Shown: one piece after another, positions 19,493 through 27,690 of the stretch
Layout: every line of letters begins with the position of its first letter
Numbering within the stretch: position 1 is the first letter of the stretch
Origin: JAWRCU01 sp033542235
GTDB taxonomy: Bacteria > Pseudomonadota > Alphaproteobacteria > Rhizobiales > Rhizobiaceae
Direction of reading: 5' to 3'
Assembly (NCBI RefSeq): GCF_033542235.1
Contig: NZ_JAWRCU010000002.1
Span: 664,651 to 728,650, forward strand
DNA: 64,000 bases
Position numbers and translations under genes: made by a program
Notes under the pieces: generated by a model
Database searches by the model: none
What the model was told of the DNA's origin: nothing
The model's input: only the letters and a program-made list of their open reading frames with translations

Positions 19493-19845
19493 ATGGCCAC
19501 CATCATCGGCACAACGGCAACGATAATCTAAGCGGCATTGCGAGCGAGACCAACCACATAACGGGGCTGGCCGACGACGATACCCTGCTCGGCGGCATGC
19601 TGACCGACTTACTTATCGGAGGGTTCGACAACGACCGGCTGGAAGGCGGTTTCGGCGACGACGCTCTTTGGGGCGAGGAGGGGAACGACCAGCTGTTCGG
19701 CGATGCCGGCGACGACATGATCGACACGGATGTTGGCGACGATGTGGTTCATGGCGGTGCCCGAGATGACGACACACTACATCACATCGGCAAAGCTGGG
19801 CGGCCGCCCGGCTTTGCTACGGCGCAATCGAAGCGCGGACTCTAA
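19493..19845 (+). pseudogene. RTX-type calcium-binding repeat protein, frameshifted remnant
   Basis: An RTX nonapeptide region (GGFDNDRLEGGFGDD, EEGNDQLFGDAGDD) is readable in one frame to 19845. The natural start is ATG 19493, preceded by ACGGAGAAACC and encoding MATIIGT, the typical opening of short RTX proteins. This start is one base out of frame with the repeats: after ACA the family text would be NGNDNLSG, which needs one more A near 19513. As written, translation from ATG 19493 stops after 12 codons. RTX proteins are usually secreted by type I systems; none is encoded nearby. The coding end (GKAGRPPGF and onward) is not RTX-like, so the gene is probably truncated too. Confidence 0.7.
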
Positions 19846-19942
19846 GGGTGCGGTTTGTCCCAGCGAAACCGCGATACATCTGCAATTGCTGGGGAAGGGG
19901 CGATCGTGGCGCCGATGGCTTGCCGAGCCGAAGCGCGAAGGC

Positions 19943-20018
<76 letters not shown>

Positions 20019-20201
20019 TTGCCGGGCTGGCTGTTTATGCGGTTCGGCCACCGTCCGCAAGGTGAAATCGCCGCCGTTGAGGAAGGGCCTCCGCGGCGTG
20101 ATGCTCGGGCCGGCAGGTGTCGGAAGTGACCGCGGCCAGTGGCCGCACTTACATTTCCAACAAGTCTTTTGCGGGCACTCGAGAATAGCGCTCCACGCCG
20201 C

Positions 20202-20230
20202 TTGACACTAACCGGGCAAGCCCTTAATTG
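20202..20230 (+). promoter_or_regulatory. Promoter of tRNA-Asp
   Basis: A consensus -35 box TTGACA at 20202-20207 is 17 bases from TAATTG at 20225-20230. The tRNA begins 40 bp further on, a normal leader length. Confidence 0.6.
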
Positions 20231-20269
20231 ACCGCCCACGACGCGACGCCCTTGAGGCCAGCGTCATGC

Positions 20270-20346
20270 GCGGGTGTAGCTCAGTCGGTTAGAGTGCCGG
20301 CCTGTCACGCCGGAGGTCGCGGGTTCGAGCCCCGTCACTCGCGCCA
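20270..20346 (+). tRNA. tRNA-Asp (anticodon GTC)
   Basis: The 77-base gene folds with acceptor GCGGGTG/CACTCGC (one G-U pair), anticodon stem CCGGC/GCCGG enclosing CTGTCAC (anticodon GTC), T loop TTCGAGC, and an encoded CCA end. Confidence 0.96.
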
Positions 20347-20494
20347 TTTCCCAAATTCCTGAATTTTCATTGGAATCGTCGAGTGCTGGCTCTTTGAGCC
20401 ACAGCGCTTGCTCATGCAGGCCATCGCGCCTTTTCGCTGGCGTGGCGACGGGGCTTGATATCTATCGTTCGACGGTTTCTCTTCTGTCTGAACG

Positions 20495-22129
20495 ATGCAT
20501 CGGTTGCCTGCAGATTTCCCCGATTTTGGTCTCACGCCCGAACAGCGGCGTGAGGCGGTGTTCGGCCATTATTACGAATATCCCGGCATGGGCGGGGAGA
20601 GAGGCGAGATCTGGTGCTACACGCCGCGCTTCTCATACCGGCCCGGCGACACGGTGGCGCTTCACGTCAGCTCCACTGCGCCGGCCTTCCGCGTCGAGAT
20701 CGTTCGCGATGGCGCCGATGAAACTCCGGCTCTTACACTGGAAGGGCAGGGTGGGCGCTGGCAGGATACGCCGGACCAGTGCTCGGTCGAAGGCTGCGGC
20801 TGGCAGCCGACGCTGGACTTCGTGATTCCCCGCGAATGGCCGTCCGGCTTCTACCGAATCACGCTGAGCGCCGAGGGCCGGGACGGAAAGCCGATCTCAT
20901 GTGATCACTGGATCATAGTGAGGCCCGCGCGGGGTCAGAAACGCGGCAGAATCCTGCAGATCGCCGCGACAGGCACCTGGCTCGCTTATAATACCTGGGG
21001 CGGTTCCAACCATTACCAGGGCATCACCGGACCCGGCCGCGACCAGTTCGCCGTCGCTGTTTCGACCCAGCGCCCGTGGGGCAGGGGCTTCGTCAGGCTG
21101 CCCGCCGCTGCGCCGCGGGTGCCTTTGGAGGTCGCGCTGCCTCCCGCCGCCGCGCCCCGCTACCCCCATATGGAGTGGGCCTATGCGACCGGCCATTCCA
21201 AGAAATACGCCTCGGCCGGTTGGGCAAGCTATGACGGCCATTTCTTCCGCTGGGCCGAGCGCAACGGCCATCAGATCGACCTTGCCACGCAGCACGAGCT
21301 CCAATTCGATCCTGAGCTGGTCGAAGGATATGACTGCATCGTCTTTACCGGCCATGACGAATACTGGACCTGGGAGATGCGCGATGCCGTCGATGCCTAT
21401 GTGAACGGCGGCGGTCGCGTCGCCCGTTTTGCCGGCAACTTCATGTGGCAGACGAGGCTGGAGGACGAGGGGCGCCGGCAGGTCTGCTATAAATACCGCG
21501 CGCGTGCCGAAGACCCGGTCTACCGTGGCGGCGATGTAACGCGCGCCACCAACTCCTGGGAGGCGCCCGAGATCGGCCGGCCGGGCGCCGCGACCTTCGG
21601 GCTCAACGCCGTCGCCGGCGTCTATGTAGGCTGGGGCAATTGTGCCGGCCGCGGCATGCGCGGCTTTCCGGTCTACCGGCCGGAGCATTGGGCCTTTGCC
21701 GGAACCGGCCTGTCCTACGGCGACCTGCTCGGCGCCGAAGGCCACGTATTCGGCTACGAGGTCGACGGTCTGGATTATGTGATCCGCAACGGCTTGCCCG
21801 AGCCGACCGGCACGGACGGCGCGCCGGAGGGCGTGGACATACTCGCGCTCGGCATGGCGACGCTGATCGAGGAAGGGCAGGGCCTGCCGCCCGGCGGCTT
21901 CCTGAACGACGAGGATGCCCGCTTCGTCGCCTCGACACTTTATCACGACGAGAGCCCGGCTTCCGTCGACAAGGTCAAGCGCAGTTCCGGCATGATCGTC
22001 AACTTCAGGCGCGGCGAGGGCGAGGTGTTCCACGCCGGCAGCTGCGAATGGGTCGCGGGCCTGCTCCGCCACGACGCCATGGTCGAAATGGTGACGCGTA
22101 ACGTGCTGGATCGGTATGTGGGGCGGTAG
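20495..22129 (+). CDS. N,N-dimethylformamidase large-subunit-like protein
   Basis: The 544-residue protein resembles the C-terminal (catalytic) domain of the N,N-dimethylformamidase beta subunit. N-terminal residues 15-140 look like a beta-sandwich (GEIWCYTPRFSYRPGDTVALHVS, RPARG linker). The following region has GTWLAYNTWGGSNHY, EWAYATGHSKKYASAGWASYDGHFF and FTGHDEYWTWEMRDAVDAYV, the latter resembling a glutamine-amidotransferase-like fold. Known DMFases have a partner small subunit and an iron site made of two Tyr and one Glu; I see no small-subunit gene here and cannot place the iron ligands. The substrate is therefore open. The nearest downstream gene is an aminotransferase. Confidence 0.7.
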   Translation: MHRLPADFPDFGLTPEQRREAVFGHYYEYPGMGGERGEIWCYTPRFSYRPGDTVALHVSSTAPAFRVEIVRDGADETPALTLEGQGGRWQDTPDQCSVEGCGWQPTLDFVIPREWPSGFYRITLSAEGRDGKPISCDHWIIVRPARGQKRGRILQIAATGTWLAYNTWGGSNHYQGITGPGRDQFAVAVSTQRPWGRGFVRLPAAAPRVPLEVALPPAAAPRYPHMEWAYATGHSKKYASAGWASYDGHFFRWAERNGHQIDLATQHELQFDPELVEGYDCIVFTGHDEYWTWEMRDAVDAYVNGGGRVARFAGNFMWQTRLEDEGRRQVCYKYRARAEDPVYRGGDVTRATNSWEAPEIGRPGAATFGLNAVAGVYVGWGNCAGRGMRGFPVYRPEHWAFAGTGLSYGDLLGAEGHVFGYEVDGLDYVIRNGLPEPTGTDGAPEGVDILALGMATLIEEGQGLPPGGFLNDEDARFVASTLYHDESPASVDKVKRSSGMIVNFRRGEGEVFHAGSCEWVAGLLRHDAMVEMVTRNVLDRYVGR

Positions 22130-22165
22130 GTTGAGATGACACTCTCGATGGTTGTTGCCCTACGT

Positions 22166-22322
22166 CGCCCCCCTCTGTCCTGCCGGACATCTCCCCCACA
22201 AGGGGAGAGATTGGACGGCCGCTTTGGTTTCGCCAACCTGCAACATCGGCGATTGGCGAAACCAATAATGAAGGCCAATCTCCCCCCTTGTGGGGGAGAT
22301 GTCCGGCAGGACAGAGGGGGGC
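22166..22322. repeat. Rhizobial palindromic intergenic element, copy 1
   Basis: Arms at 22166-22214 and 22275-22322 are near-perfect inverted repeats of about 48 bases, with the core CTGTCCTGCCGGACATCTCC. A nested inverted pair (GGTTTCGCCAA and its complement) lies at about 22227-22265. The layout is that of RIME-like elements in Rhizobiales intergenic DNA. It has no coding capacity. Confidence 0.9.
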
Positions 22323-22359
22323 GCGAAGTGCGCGGCCTCAACAATCACGGGGAAAAACG

Positions 22360-23736
22360 TTGAACGAAGTACCCTTCACTACGAAGCCTGCCAGCCCCAA
22401 GCCCTCCCACCTCTTCTACGTCACACGTCTGCGGCGGCCACTCATTGACCGTGCGGAAGGCATCTTTGTCTGGACGCAGGACGGGCGGCGTTTCATCGAC
22501 GGTTCGAGCGGCCCGGTGGCGGTCAATATCGGGCACGGCAACAGGAACGTGCTCGATGCTATGAAACGGCAGATGGACAAGGCGACTTTCGCCTATCGCC
22601 TGCATTTCGAGAACGAGCCTGCCGAGGAACTCGCGCGGGAGCTGGCGATGCGGATGCCGAACCAGCTTGACCGTATCTTCTTTGTGTCGGGCGGCTCGGA
22701 GGCAGTGGAAGCCTGCATAAAGCTCGCGCGGCAATGGGCGGTCGCTACCGGCCAGCCGAAGCGCTGGAAGGTGATCGGGCGCATGCCCTCCTACCATGGC
22801 GGCACCTATGGCGCGCTCGCCATCACCGGCGACGGCATGCTGACCGACAGCTTTGCCGACCAGATCCGCATGATGCCTAGCATTCCCGCGCCGACCGCCT
22901 ATCGCGACCGCGACAACCTCTCCATGGAGGAGCGCGGTATCAAATATGCGGACATGCTGGAGGAGAAGATCATTGCCGAAGGTGCCGAGAGCGTCGTCGC
23001 CTTCATCATGGAGCCGATCGGCGGCGCTGCGACCAATGCCCTGGTTGCGCCCGACAGCTACTATCCGCGCATCCGCGAGATATGCGACCGCTATGGCATC
23101 CTCCTGATCCACGACGAGGTGATGAGCGGCGTGGCGCGCACCGGAAAATTCCTCGGCGGCGATCATTGGAACTGCCGCCCCGATATCGTCTCCCTGTCCA
23201 AGGGCATCGGCTCGGGTTATGCGCCGCTCGGCGCCATGGCCGCGCCCGAGAGGCTGGTGAGGCCTGTGCTCGACATGGGCGGCTTCCAGCACGGCCACAC
23301 CTATGCCGGCAATCCGCTCGCCTGTGCGGCGGGGCTCGCGGTGCTCGGCGAGATCGACCGGCTTGGGCTGATCGAGAGCGCAGCACTGATGGGCGAGGTG
23401 CTGATGGACGGGATGCGCGATCTGGCGAAACGCTTTCCCTTCATAGGCGACGTTCGCGGCAAGGGGCTGATGACAGCGCTCGAATTCGTTGCCGATGCGG
23501 CGACGATGAAAAACCTGCCGCCCGAGGTGAAGATCGGCCAGCGTGTGCTCGATCTCGCTTATGAGCGCGGCCTAATCGTCTATTTCCGCCGCGTTGCCGG
23601 CGGCGTGCAGGGCGATTGCATCATGGTCTGTCCGCCGCTGATCGTCACGCGCGAACAGGTTGGCGAGATCGTGTCGATTCTCGGCGACGCCATCGCCGTC
23701 GCAGCCCGTGAATTCGACCTTCCTGTGAACGGCTGA
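22360..23736 (+). CDS. Class III (omega) aminotransferase
   Basis: The 458-residue PLP enzyme has the class III hallmark LIHDEVMSGVARTGK, PLP lysine K281 in SLSKGIGSGYAPLGAM, and the cofactor-phosphate loop GGSEAVEACIKLARQ. These enzymes move an amino group from an omega- or alpha-amine to a keto acid. The start is TTG 22360, with GGGGA upstream; an open frame to 22288 lies in the repeat element and is discounted. It ends 9 bp before the BKACE gene, so the two are likely co-expressed. The substrate is unknown; context (deacetylase, BKACE) suggests an amine or amino-acid catabolic step. Confidence 0.85.
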   Translation: MNEVPFTTKPASPKPSHLFYVTRLRRPLIDRAEGIFVWTQDGRRFIDGSSGPVAVNIGHGNRNVLDAMKRQMDKATFAYRLHFENEPAEELARELAMRMPNQLDRIFFVSGGSEAVEACIKLARQWAVATGQPKRWKVIGRMPSYHGGTYGALAITGDGMLTDSFADQIRMMPSIPAPTAYRDRDNLSMEERGIKYADMLEEKIIAEGAESVVAFIMEPIGGAATNALVAPDSYYPRIREICDRYGILLIHDEVMSGVARTGKFLGGDHWNCRPDIVSLSKGIGSGYAPLGAMAAPERLVRPVLDMGGFQHGHTYAGNPLACAAGLAVLGEIDRLGLIESAALMGEVLMDGMRDLAKRFPFIGDVRGKGLMTALEFVADAATMKNLPPEVKIGQRVLDLAYERGLIVYFRRVAGGVQGDCIMVCPPLIVTREQVGEIVSILGDAIAVAAREFDLPVNG

Positions 23737-23745
23737 GGCTAAAGC

Positions 23746-24675
23746 ATGGCGCGAAAAGTCATTATCTCCTGCGCGGTCACGGGCTCGATCCATACGCCGT
23801 CCATGAGCCCCCATCTGCCTGTGACGCCGGACGAGATCGCAGAGCAGGCGATCGCCGCGGCCGAGGCCGGTGCAGCGATCCTGCACCTGCACGCCCGTGA
23901 TCCTCAGAACGGCCGGCCGAGCGCCGATCCGGCCGTCTTCATGCGTTTCCTGCCCCTCATCAAGCAGGCGACCGATGCCGTGATCAACATCACCACCGGC
24001 GGCTCGTCACTCATGACGCTCGAGGAACGGCTGGCCGCCGCGCTGGCGGCCGAGCCGGAAATGTGCTCCTGCAACATGGGCTCCATGAATTTCGGCCTGT
24101 TCCCGGCGCTCGACAAGCGCAAGGACTGGAAGCATGAATGGGAGCCGCAGATGCTGGAGGCCACGCGTGCCGGCATCTTCAGGAACACTTTCGCCGACAT
24201 CGAAGGCATCCTGAAGCGGTTGGGCGTTGACTGCGGCACGCGCTTCGAGTTCGAGTGCTACGACGTCGGCCACCTCTACAACCTCGCGCATTTCCGCGAT
24301 CGCGGCCTGGTCTCCGGGCCGATCTTCGTCCAGTTCGTGTTCGGTGTGCTGGGCGGGATCGGCGCCGATCCGGAAAACCTGATGCATATGAAGCGCATCG
24401 CCGACAAGCTGTTCGGCAGCGACTATCATTTCTCGGTGCTTGCCGCCGGCCGCCACCAGATGCCGATCGCCTCGATGGCAGCCGCCATGGGCGGCAACGT
24501 TCGGGTCGGGCTGGAGGACAGCCTCTATATCGCTCCCGGCGAACTGGCGAAGTCCAATGCCGAGCAGGTGAGGCGGATCCGCACGATCCTGGAGGGGCTG
24601 TCGCTGGAGATCGCCACGCCTGCGGAGGCGCGGGAGATCCTGGCGCTCAAGGGGGCGGATAGGGTGGCGTTCTGA
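23746..24675 (+). CDS. BKACE family beta-keto acid cleavage enzyme (DUF849)
   Basis: BKACE enzymes use acetyl-CoA and a metal ion to split beta-keto acids into acetoacetate and a CoA thioester, the archetype being 3-keto-5-aminohexanoate cleavage (Kce) in lysine fermentation. The 309-residue TIM-barrel protein has metal ligands in ILHLHARDP (H47, H49), the substrate loop INITTGGSS, and the C-terminal NVRVGLEDSLYI with the conserved E-D. Size and motifs fit. The natural substrate is not readable; the 3-keto-5-aminohexanoate activity is only one of many in the family. It follows the aminotransferase by 9 bp. Confidence 0.9.
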   Translation: MARKVIISCAVTGSIHTPSMSPHLPVTPDEIAEQAIAAAEAGAAILHLHARDPQNGRPSADPAVFMRFLPLIKQATDAVINITTGGSSLMTLEERLAAALAAEPEMCSCNMGSMNFGLFPALDKRKDWKHEWEPQMLEATRAGIFRNTFADIEGILKRLGVDCGTRFEFECYDVGHLYNLAHFRDRGLVSGPIFVQFVFGVLGGIGADPENLMHMKRIADKLFGSDYHFSVLAAGRHQMPIASMAAAMGGNVRVGLEDSLYIAPGELAKSNAEQVRRIRTILEGLSLEIATPAEAREILALKGADRVAF

Positions 24676-24701
24676 ACGGTTTGATGTCAGTGCCCTACGT
24701 T

Positions 24702-24858
24702 GCCCCCCTCTGTCCTGCCGGACATCTCCCCCACAAGGGGGGAGATTGGCCTTCATTTTTGACGGCACCTCTCCTGCAGCGTTGCAGGTTGGCGAAACCA
24801 CCTGTGACAGCCAATCTCCCCCCTTGTGGGGGAGATGTCCGGCAGGACAGAGGGGGGC
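24702..24858. repeat. Rhizobial palindromic intergenic element, copy 2
   Basis: Arms at 24702-24750 and 24810-24858 match those of the element at 22166-22322 almost exactly over about 48 bases; the central part differs (it keeps a GGCGAAACC remnant). Together the copies bracket the aminotransferase and BKACE genes. Confidence 0.9.
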
Positions 24859-24895
24859 GCGATAGGGCACCGACCTTGGGGGTTGGCATCAATTG

Positions 24896-25405
24896 ATGAC
24901 GCGCACCGTCACCATCCGCCCCGCCACCCCCGCTGACGCCGCGGCAATCCACGCCGCCATCCTGGCAATGGGCGAGCATCTCGGCCTAGCTCACAAGATC
25001 GACAGCACGCCTGCCGATCTCGCTCGCCATGGCTTGGCGCCCGGCCGGGCTTTCGAAGGGCTGATCGCCGAGATCGGTGGAGAATTCGCCGGAATGTGCC
25101 TGTTCTTCCGCAGCTTTTCGACCTGGCGGGGATGCCCGGGCATCTATATCCAGGATCTCTACGTGGAGCCGCGCTTCCGCGGGGAGCGCGTCGGTGAACG
25201 GCTGGTCAGGCGTGCCGCGGCACAGGCGCGCGACAGGGGAGCAGGTTATCTGCGCCTGGCCGTCGATGCAGACAATTTTGCGGCCCAGGGTTTCTATGAG
25301 CGGCTCGGTATTGCCCATTATGAGGCGGACCGCATTCATGCCGCCTATGGCGAGGCCTTCGAGGCGCTGGCCTCCGGGGGCAAGGACGATCAGGGGACGA
25401 CATGA
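24896..25405 (+). CDS. GNAT N-acetyltransferase
   Basis: The 169-residue protein has the GNAT fold: an N-terminal TIRPATPADAAAIHAAI strand-helix, the acetyl-CoA pyrophosphate loop in VEPRFRGERVGERLVR (Q/R-x-x-G-x-G/A type), and the C-terminal NFAAQGFYERLG. It resembles small-molecule amine acetyltransferases. The stop overlaps the deacetylase start (ATGA at 25402), so the two act in one transcript, an acetylase beside a deacetylase. ATG 24896 is used, with a TTG one codon upstream. The substrate is unknown. Confidence 0.85.
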   Translation: MTRTVTIRPATPADAAAIHAAILAMGEHLGLAHKIDSTPADLARHGLAPGRAFEGLIAEIGGEFAGMCLFFRSFSTWRGCPGIYIQDLYVEPRFRGERVGERLVRRAAAQARDRGAGYLRLAVDADNFAAQGFYERLGIAHYEADRIHAAYGEAFEALASGGKDDQGTT

Positions 25406-26433
25406 AGGCCTTTTACGCCGACGAGCAGAAGCAGCACGACCCGACGATGTTTCTTTCGAGCGGCGCGCAGCAACCCAACCCGGAGAAGCCGGAGCGGGTC
25501 GAGCGGCTGCTTGCGGGCGCGCGCAAGGCCGGCCTGACCATCAACCGGCCGACGGCTCACGGGCTCGGACCGGTCGCAGCGATCCACACGGCGGAATATC
25601 TCGACTTCCTCGAACGCATCTTCGAGCGCTGGCAGCGGATCGAAGGCGCTTCGAAGGAGGTGGTTCCCAATATCCATCCGATTGCCCGGGGCGGTTCCTA
25701 TCCGGCTTCCGCGGTCGGCCAGGCCGGCTATCATATGGCCGATACCGCCTGCCCGATCTCGGCCGAGACATGGAGCAGCGCCTGCTGGAGCGCCTGGAGC
25801 GCTGTCGAGGCGGCGGACGCCGTGCTTGCCGGCGAACCGGCAGCCTATGCGCTCTGCCGGCCGCCCGGGCACCACGCGTTTGCAGATGTCGCCGGCGGCT
25901 TCTGCTTCCTGAACAATTCGGCGATTGCGGCTGAGCGTCTGCGCTCCAAGGCTCGGCGTGTGGCAATCCTCGATGTCGATCTTCACCACGGCAACGGCAC
26001 ACAGGGCATCTTCTATGCGCGCGGTGACGTGCTGACCGTATCGCTTCACGCCGATCCCGAGCGATTCTATCCTTTCTTCTGGGGCTATGCGAGCGAGCGC
26101 GGCGAAGGGCCGGGCCTCGGCTCAAATCTGAACCTGCCCTTGCCTCGCAAATCCGGGGACGAAGCGTTCCTTGCCGCTCTGGAGGTCGGTGTTCGGCGCG
26201 TCCGATGTTTCGCGCCAGACGCGCTGGTCGTGGCGCTCGGGCTCGACGCCTTCGAAGGCGATCCCTTCGGCGGCCTGTCGGTGACGACGCCCGGCTTTGC
26301 GCGGATTGCCGAGACGATCGCCCCGCTGCGCCTGCCGACCGTCATCGTCCAGGAGGGCGGATATCTCTGCGACGCGCTCGGCGACAACCTAGCCTCGTTC
26401 CTCGCGTCTTACGCGGCGGCGATCAAGGCGTGA
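25402..26433 (+). CDS. Acetylpolyamine amidohydrolase-type deacetylase (HDAC superfamily)
   Basis: The 343-residue zinc hydrolase is close in size to the acetylpolyamine amidohydrolase of Mycoplana ramosa. All catalytic residues are visible: tandem histidines H157-H158 in RPPGHHAF, zinc ligands D193, H195 (DVDLHHGNGT) and D282 (LGLDAFEGDP), and catalytic Y321 in QEGGYLCDALG. The numbering is within two residues of the Mycoplana enzyme. The predicted reaction is removal of acetyl groups from acetylated polyamines or similar amines in the cytosol. It is the last gene of the metabolic island and overlaps the GNAT gene. Confidence 0.88.
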   Translation: MKAFYADEQKQHDPTMFLSSGAQQPNPEKPERVERLLAGARKAGLTINRPTAHGLGPVAAIHTAEYLDFLERIFERWQRIEGASKEVVPNIHPIARGGSYPASAVGQAGYHMADTACPISAETWSSACWSAWSAVEAADAVLAGEPAAYALCRPPGHHAFADVAGGFCFLNNSAIAAERLRSKARRVAILDVDLHHGNGTQGIFYARGDVLTVSLHADPERFYPFFWGYASERGEGPGLGSNLNLPLPRKSGDEAFLAALEVGVRRVRCFAPDALVVALGLDAFEGDPFGGLSVTTPGFARIAETIAPLRLPTVIVQEGGYLCDALGDNLASFLASYAAAIKA

Positions 26434-26454
26434 GCGCAGCGACCTTGCGGCAGG

Positions 26455-26745
26455 CCGTCTTCTCCTCGTTCGCGGAGAGAAGACGCAGGCAGGCACATGA
26501 CGGGCGGCGCCAATCTTGCCAATGTCGGCGCAGCCCCTCATCCGACCCTTCGGGCCACCTGCTCCCCGTAAACGGGGGAGAAGGGAAACTCGCAGAGTTG
26601 CGCTTGCTTCCCCGGCGCGGCTGCGCTAACCCTCGCCGCGCTGCAACATGGGCATTCCGGCGCTGCGCAGGCCAAATCGTCGCGCTTTCGCTGTTGACTG
26701 CGGTGCGATAGTGAATGCCTGTCCGAGCCAACTGAAAGTCAGCCA
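26455..26745. repeat. Mosaic repeat remnant upstream of nuoA
   Basis: Bases 26455-26588 share an ordered series of short blocks with 36789-36922: TCTTCTCC, GAGAAGA, GGCAGGCA, the palindrome around CGGGCCACC, and GGGAGAAGGGAAA. The element has internal inverted repeats and no coding capacity. The rest of the 312-bp gap (to 26745) should hold the nuo promoter, but no convincing -35/-10 pair could be assigned. TTGACT at about 26694 is a possible -35. Confidence 0.6.
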
Positions 26746-27111
26746 ATGAACGGACTTCTGAGTTCATATCTGCCGCTCGTCATCTTCATCGCCGTGGCGA
26801 TCGTCATCGGTATCGCGCTGGTCGTCGCGCCGTTCCTGATTGCTTACAAGAATCCGGATCCCGAGAAGCTTTCGGCCTATGAGTGCGGCTTCAACGCCTT
26901 CGATGACGCGCGCATGAAGTTCGACATCCGCTACTACCTCGTATCGATTCTCTTCATCATCTTCGATCTAGAAGTGGCCTTCCTTTTTCCGTGGTCGGTA
27001 TCGTTCAGCGATATCGGCATGCTGGGCTTCTGGTCGATGATGGTTTTCCTGGGCGTTCTGACGATCGGGTTCATATATGAGTGGAAGAAGGGAGCCCTGG
27101 AATGGGATTGA
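26746..27111 (+). CDS. nuoA: NADH-quinone oxidoreductase subunit A
   Basis: Membrane subunit of complex I. The 121-residue protein has three membrane helices and the loop YECGFNAFDDARMKFDIRYY, which contains the cysteine that lies near the quinone entry in the family. It is the first gene of the nuo operon. ATG 26746 is preceded by a weak site (AGTCAGCC). nuoB overlaps by 10 bp. All canonical motifs are present. Confidence 0.96.
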   Translation: MNGLLSSYLPLVIFIAVAIVIGIALVVAPFLIAYKNPDPEKLSAYECGFNAFDDARMKFDIRYYLVSILFIIFDLEVAFLFPWSVSFSDIGMLGFWSMMVFLGVLTIGFIYEWKKGALEWD

Positions 27112-27683
27112 ACGATAGCTCCACGACACTCGTCGCCCCGAAGCCGAAAGGTGTGCTGGACCCTCGGACTGGAAAACCGGTAGGCGCCGACGATTCCTTT
27201 TTTGGCGAGATCAATAACGAACTCGCCGACAAGGGCTTTCTCGTCACCTCGACCGAGGCGCTGATCACCTGGGCGCGCACCGGCTCATTGATGTGGATGA
27301 CCTTCGGTCTTGCCTGCTGCGCGGTCGAGATGATGCAGATGTCGATGCCGCGCTACGACGCCGAGCGCTTCGGCATCGCGCCTCGCGCCTCGCCTCGCCA
27401 GTCCGACGTGATGATCGTCGCTGGCACGCTCACCAACAAGATGGCGCCCGCGCTTCGCAAGGTCTATGACCAGATGCCGGAGCCTCGCTACGTGATCTCG
27501 ATGGGCTCCTGCGCCAATGGCGGCGGCTACTACCACTATTCCTATTCGGTGGTGCGCGGTTGCGATCGCGTCGTGCCGGTCGACATCTACGTGCCGGGCT
27601 GCCCGCCGACGGCCGAGGCGCTGCTCTACGGCATCCTTCTTCTTCAGAAGAAGATCCGCCGCACCGGAACGATCGAGCGGTGA
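27102..27683 (+). CDS. nuoB: NADH-quinone oxidoreductase subunit B
   Basis: Peripheral-arm subunit that carries cluster N2, the last [4Fe-4S] centre before quinone. Cysteines are in the expected order: LACCAVEMMQ (tandem pair), GSCANGGGYY and PGCPPTAEAL. Length is 193 residues from ATG 27102, preceded by GGAGCCC. An in-frame ATG at 27081 lies inside nuoA and is unlikely. nuoC follows after 7 bp. Confidence 0.97.
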   Translation: MGLNDSSTTLVAPKPKGVLDPRTGKPVGADDSFFGEINNELADKGFLVTSTEALITWARTGSLMWMTFGLACCAVEMMQMSMPRYDAERFGIAPRASPRQSDVMIVAGTLTNKMAPALRKVYDQMPEPRYVISMGSCANGGGYYHYSYSVVRGCDRVVPVDIYVPGCPPTAEALLYGILLLQKKIRRTGTIER

Positions 27684-27690
27684 CCCGTCG

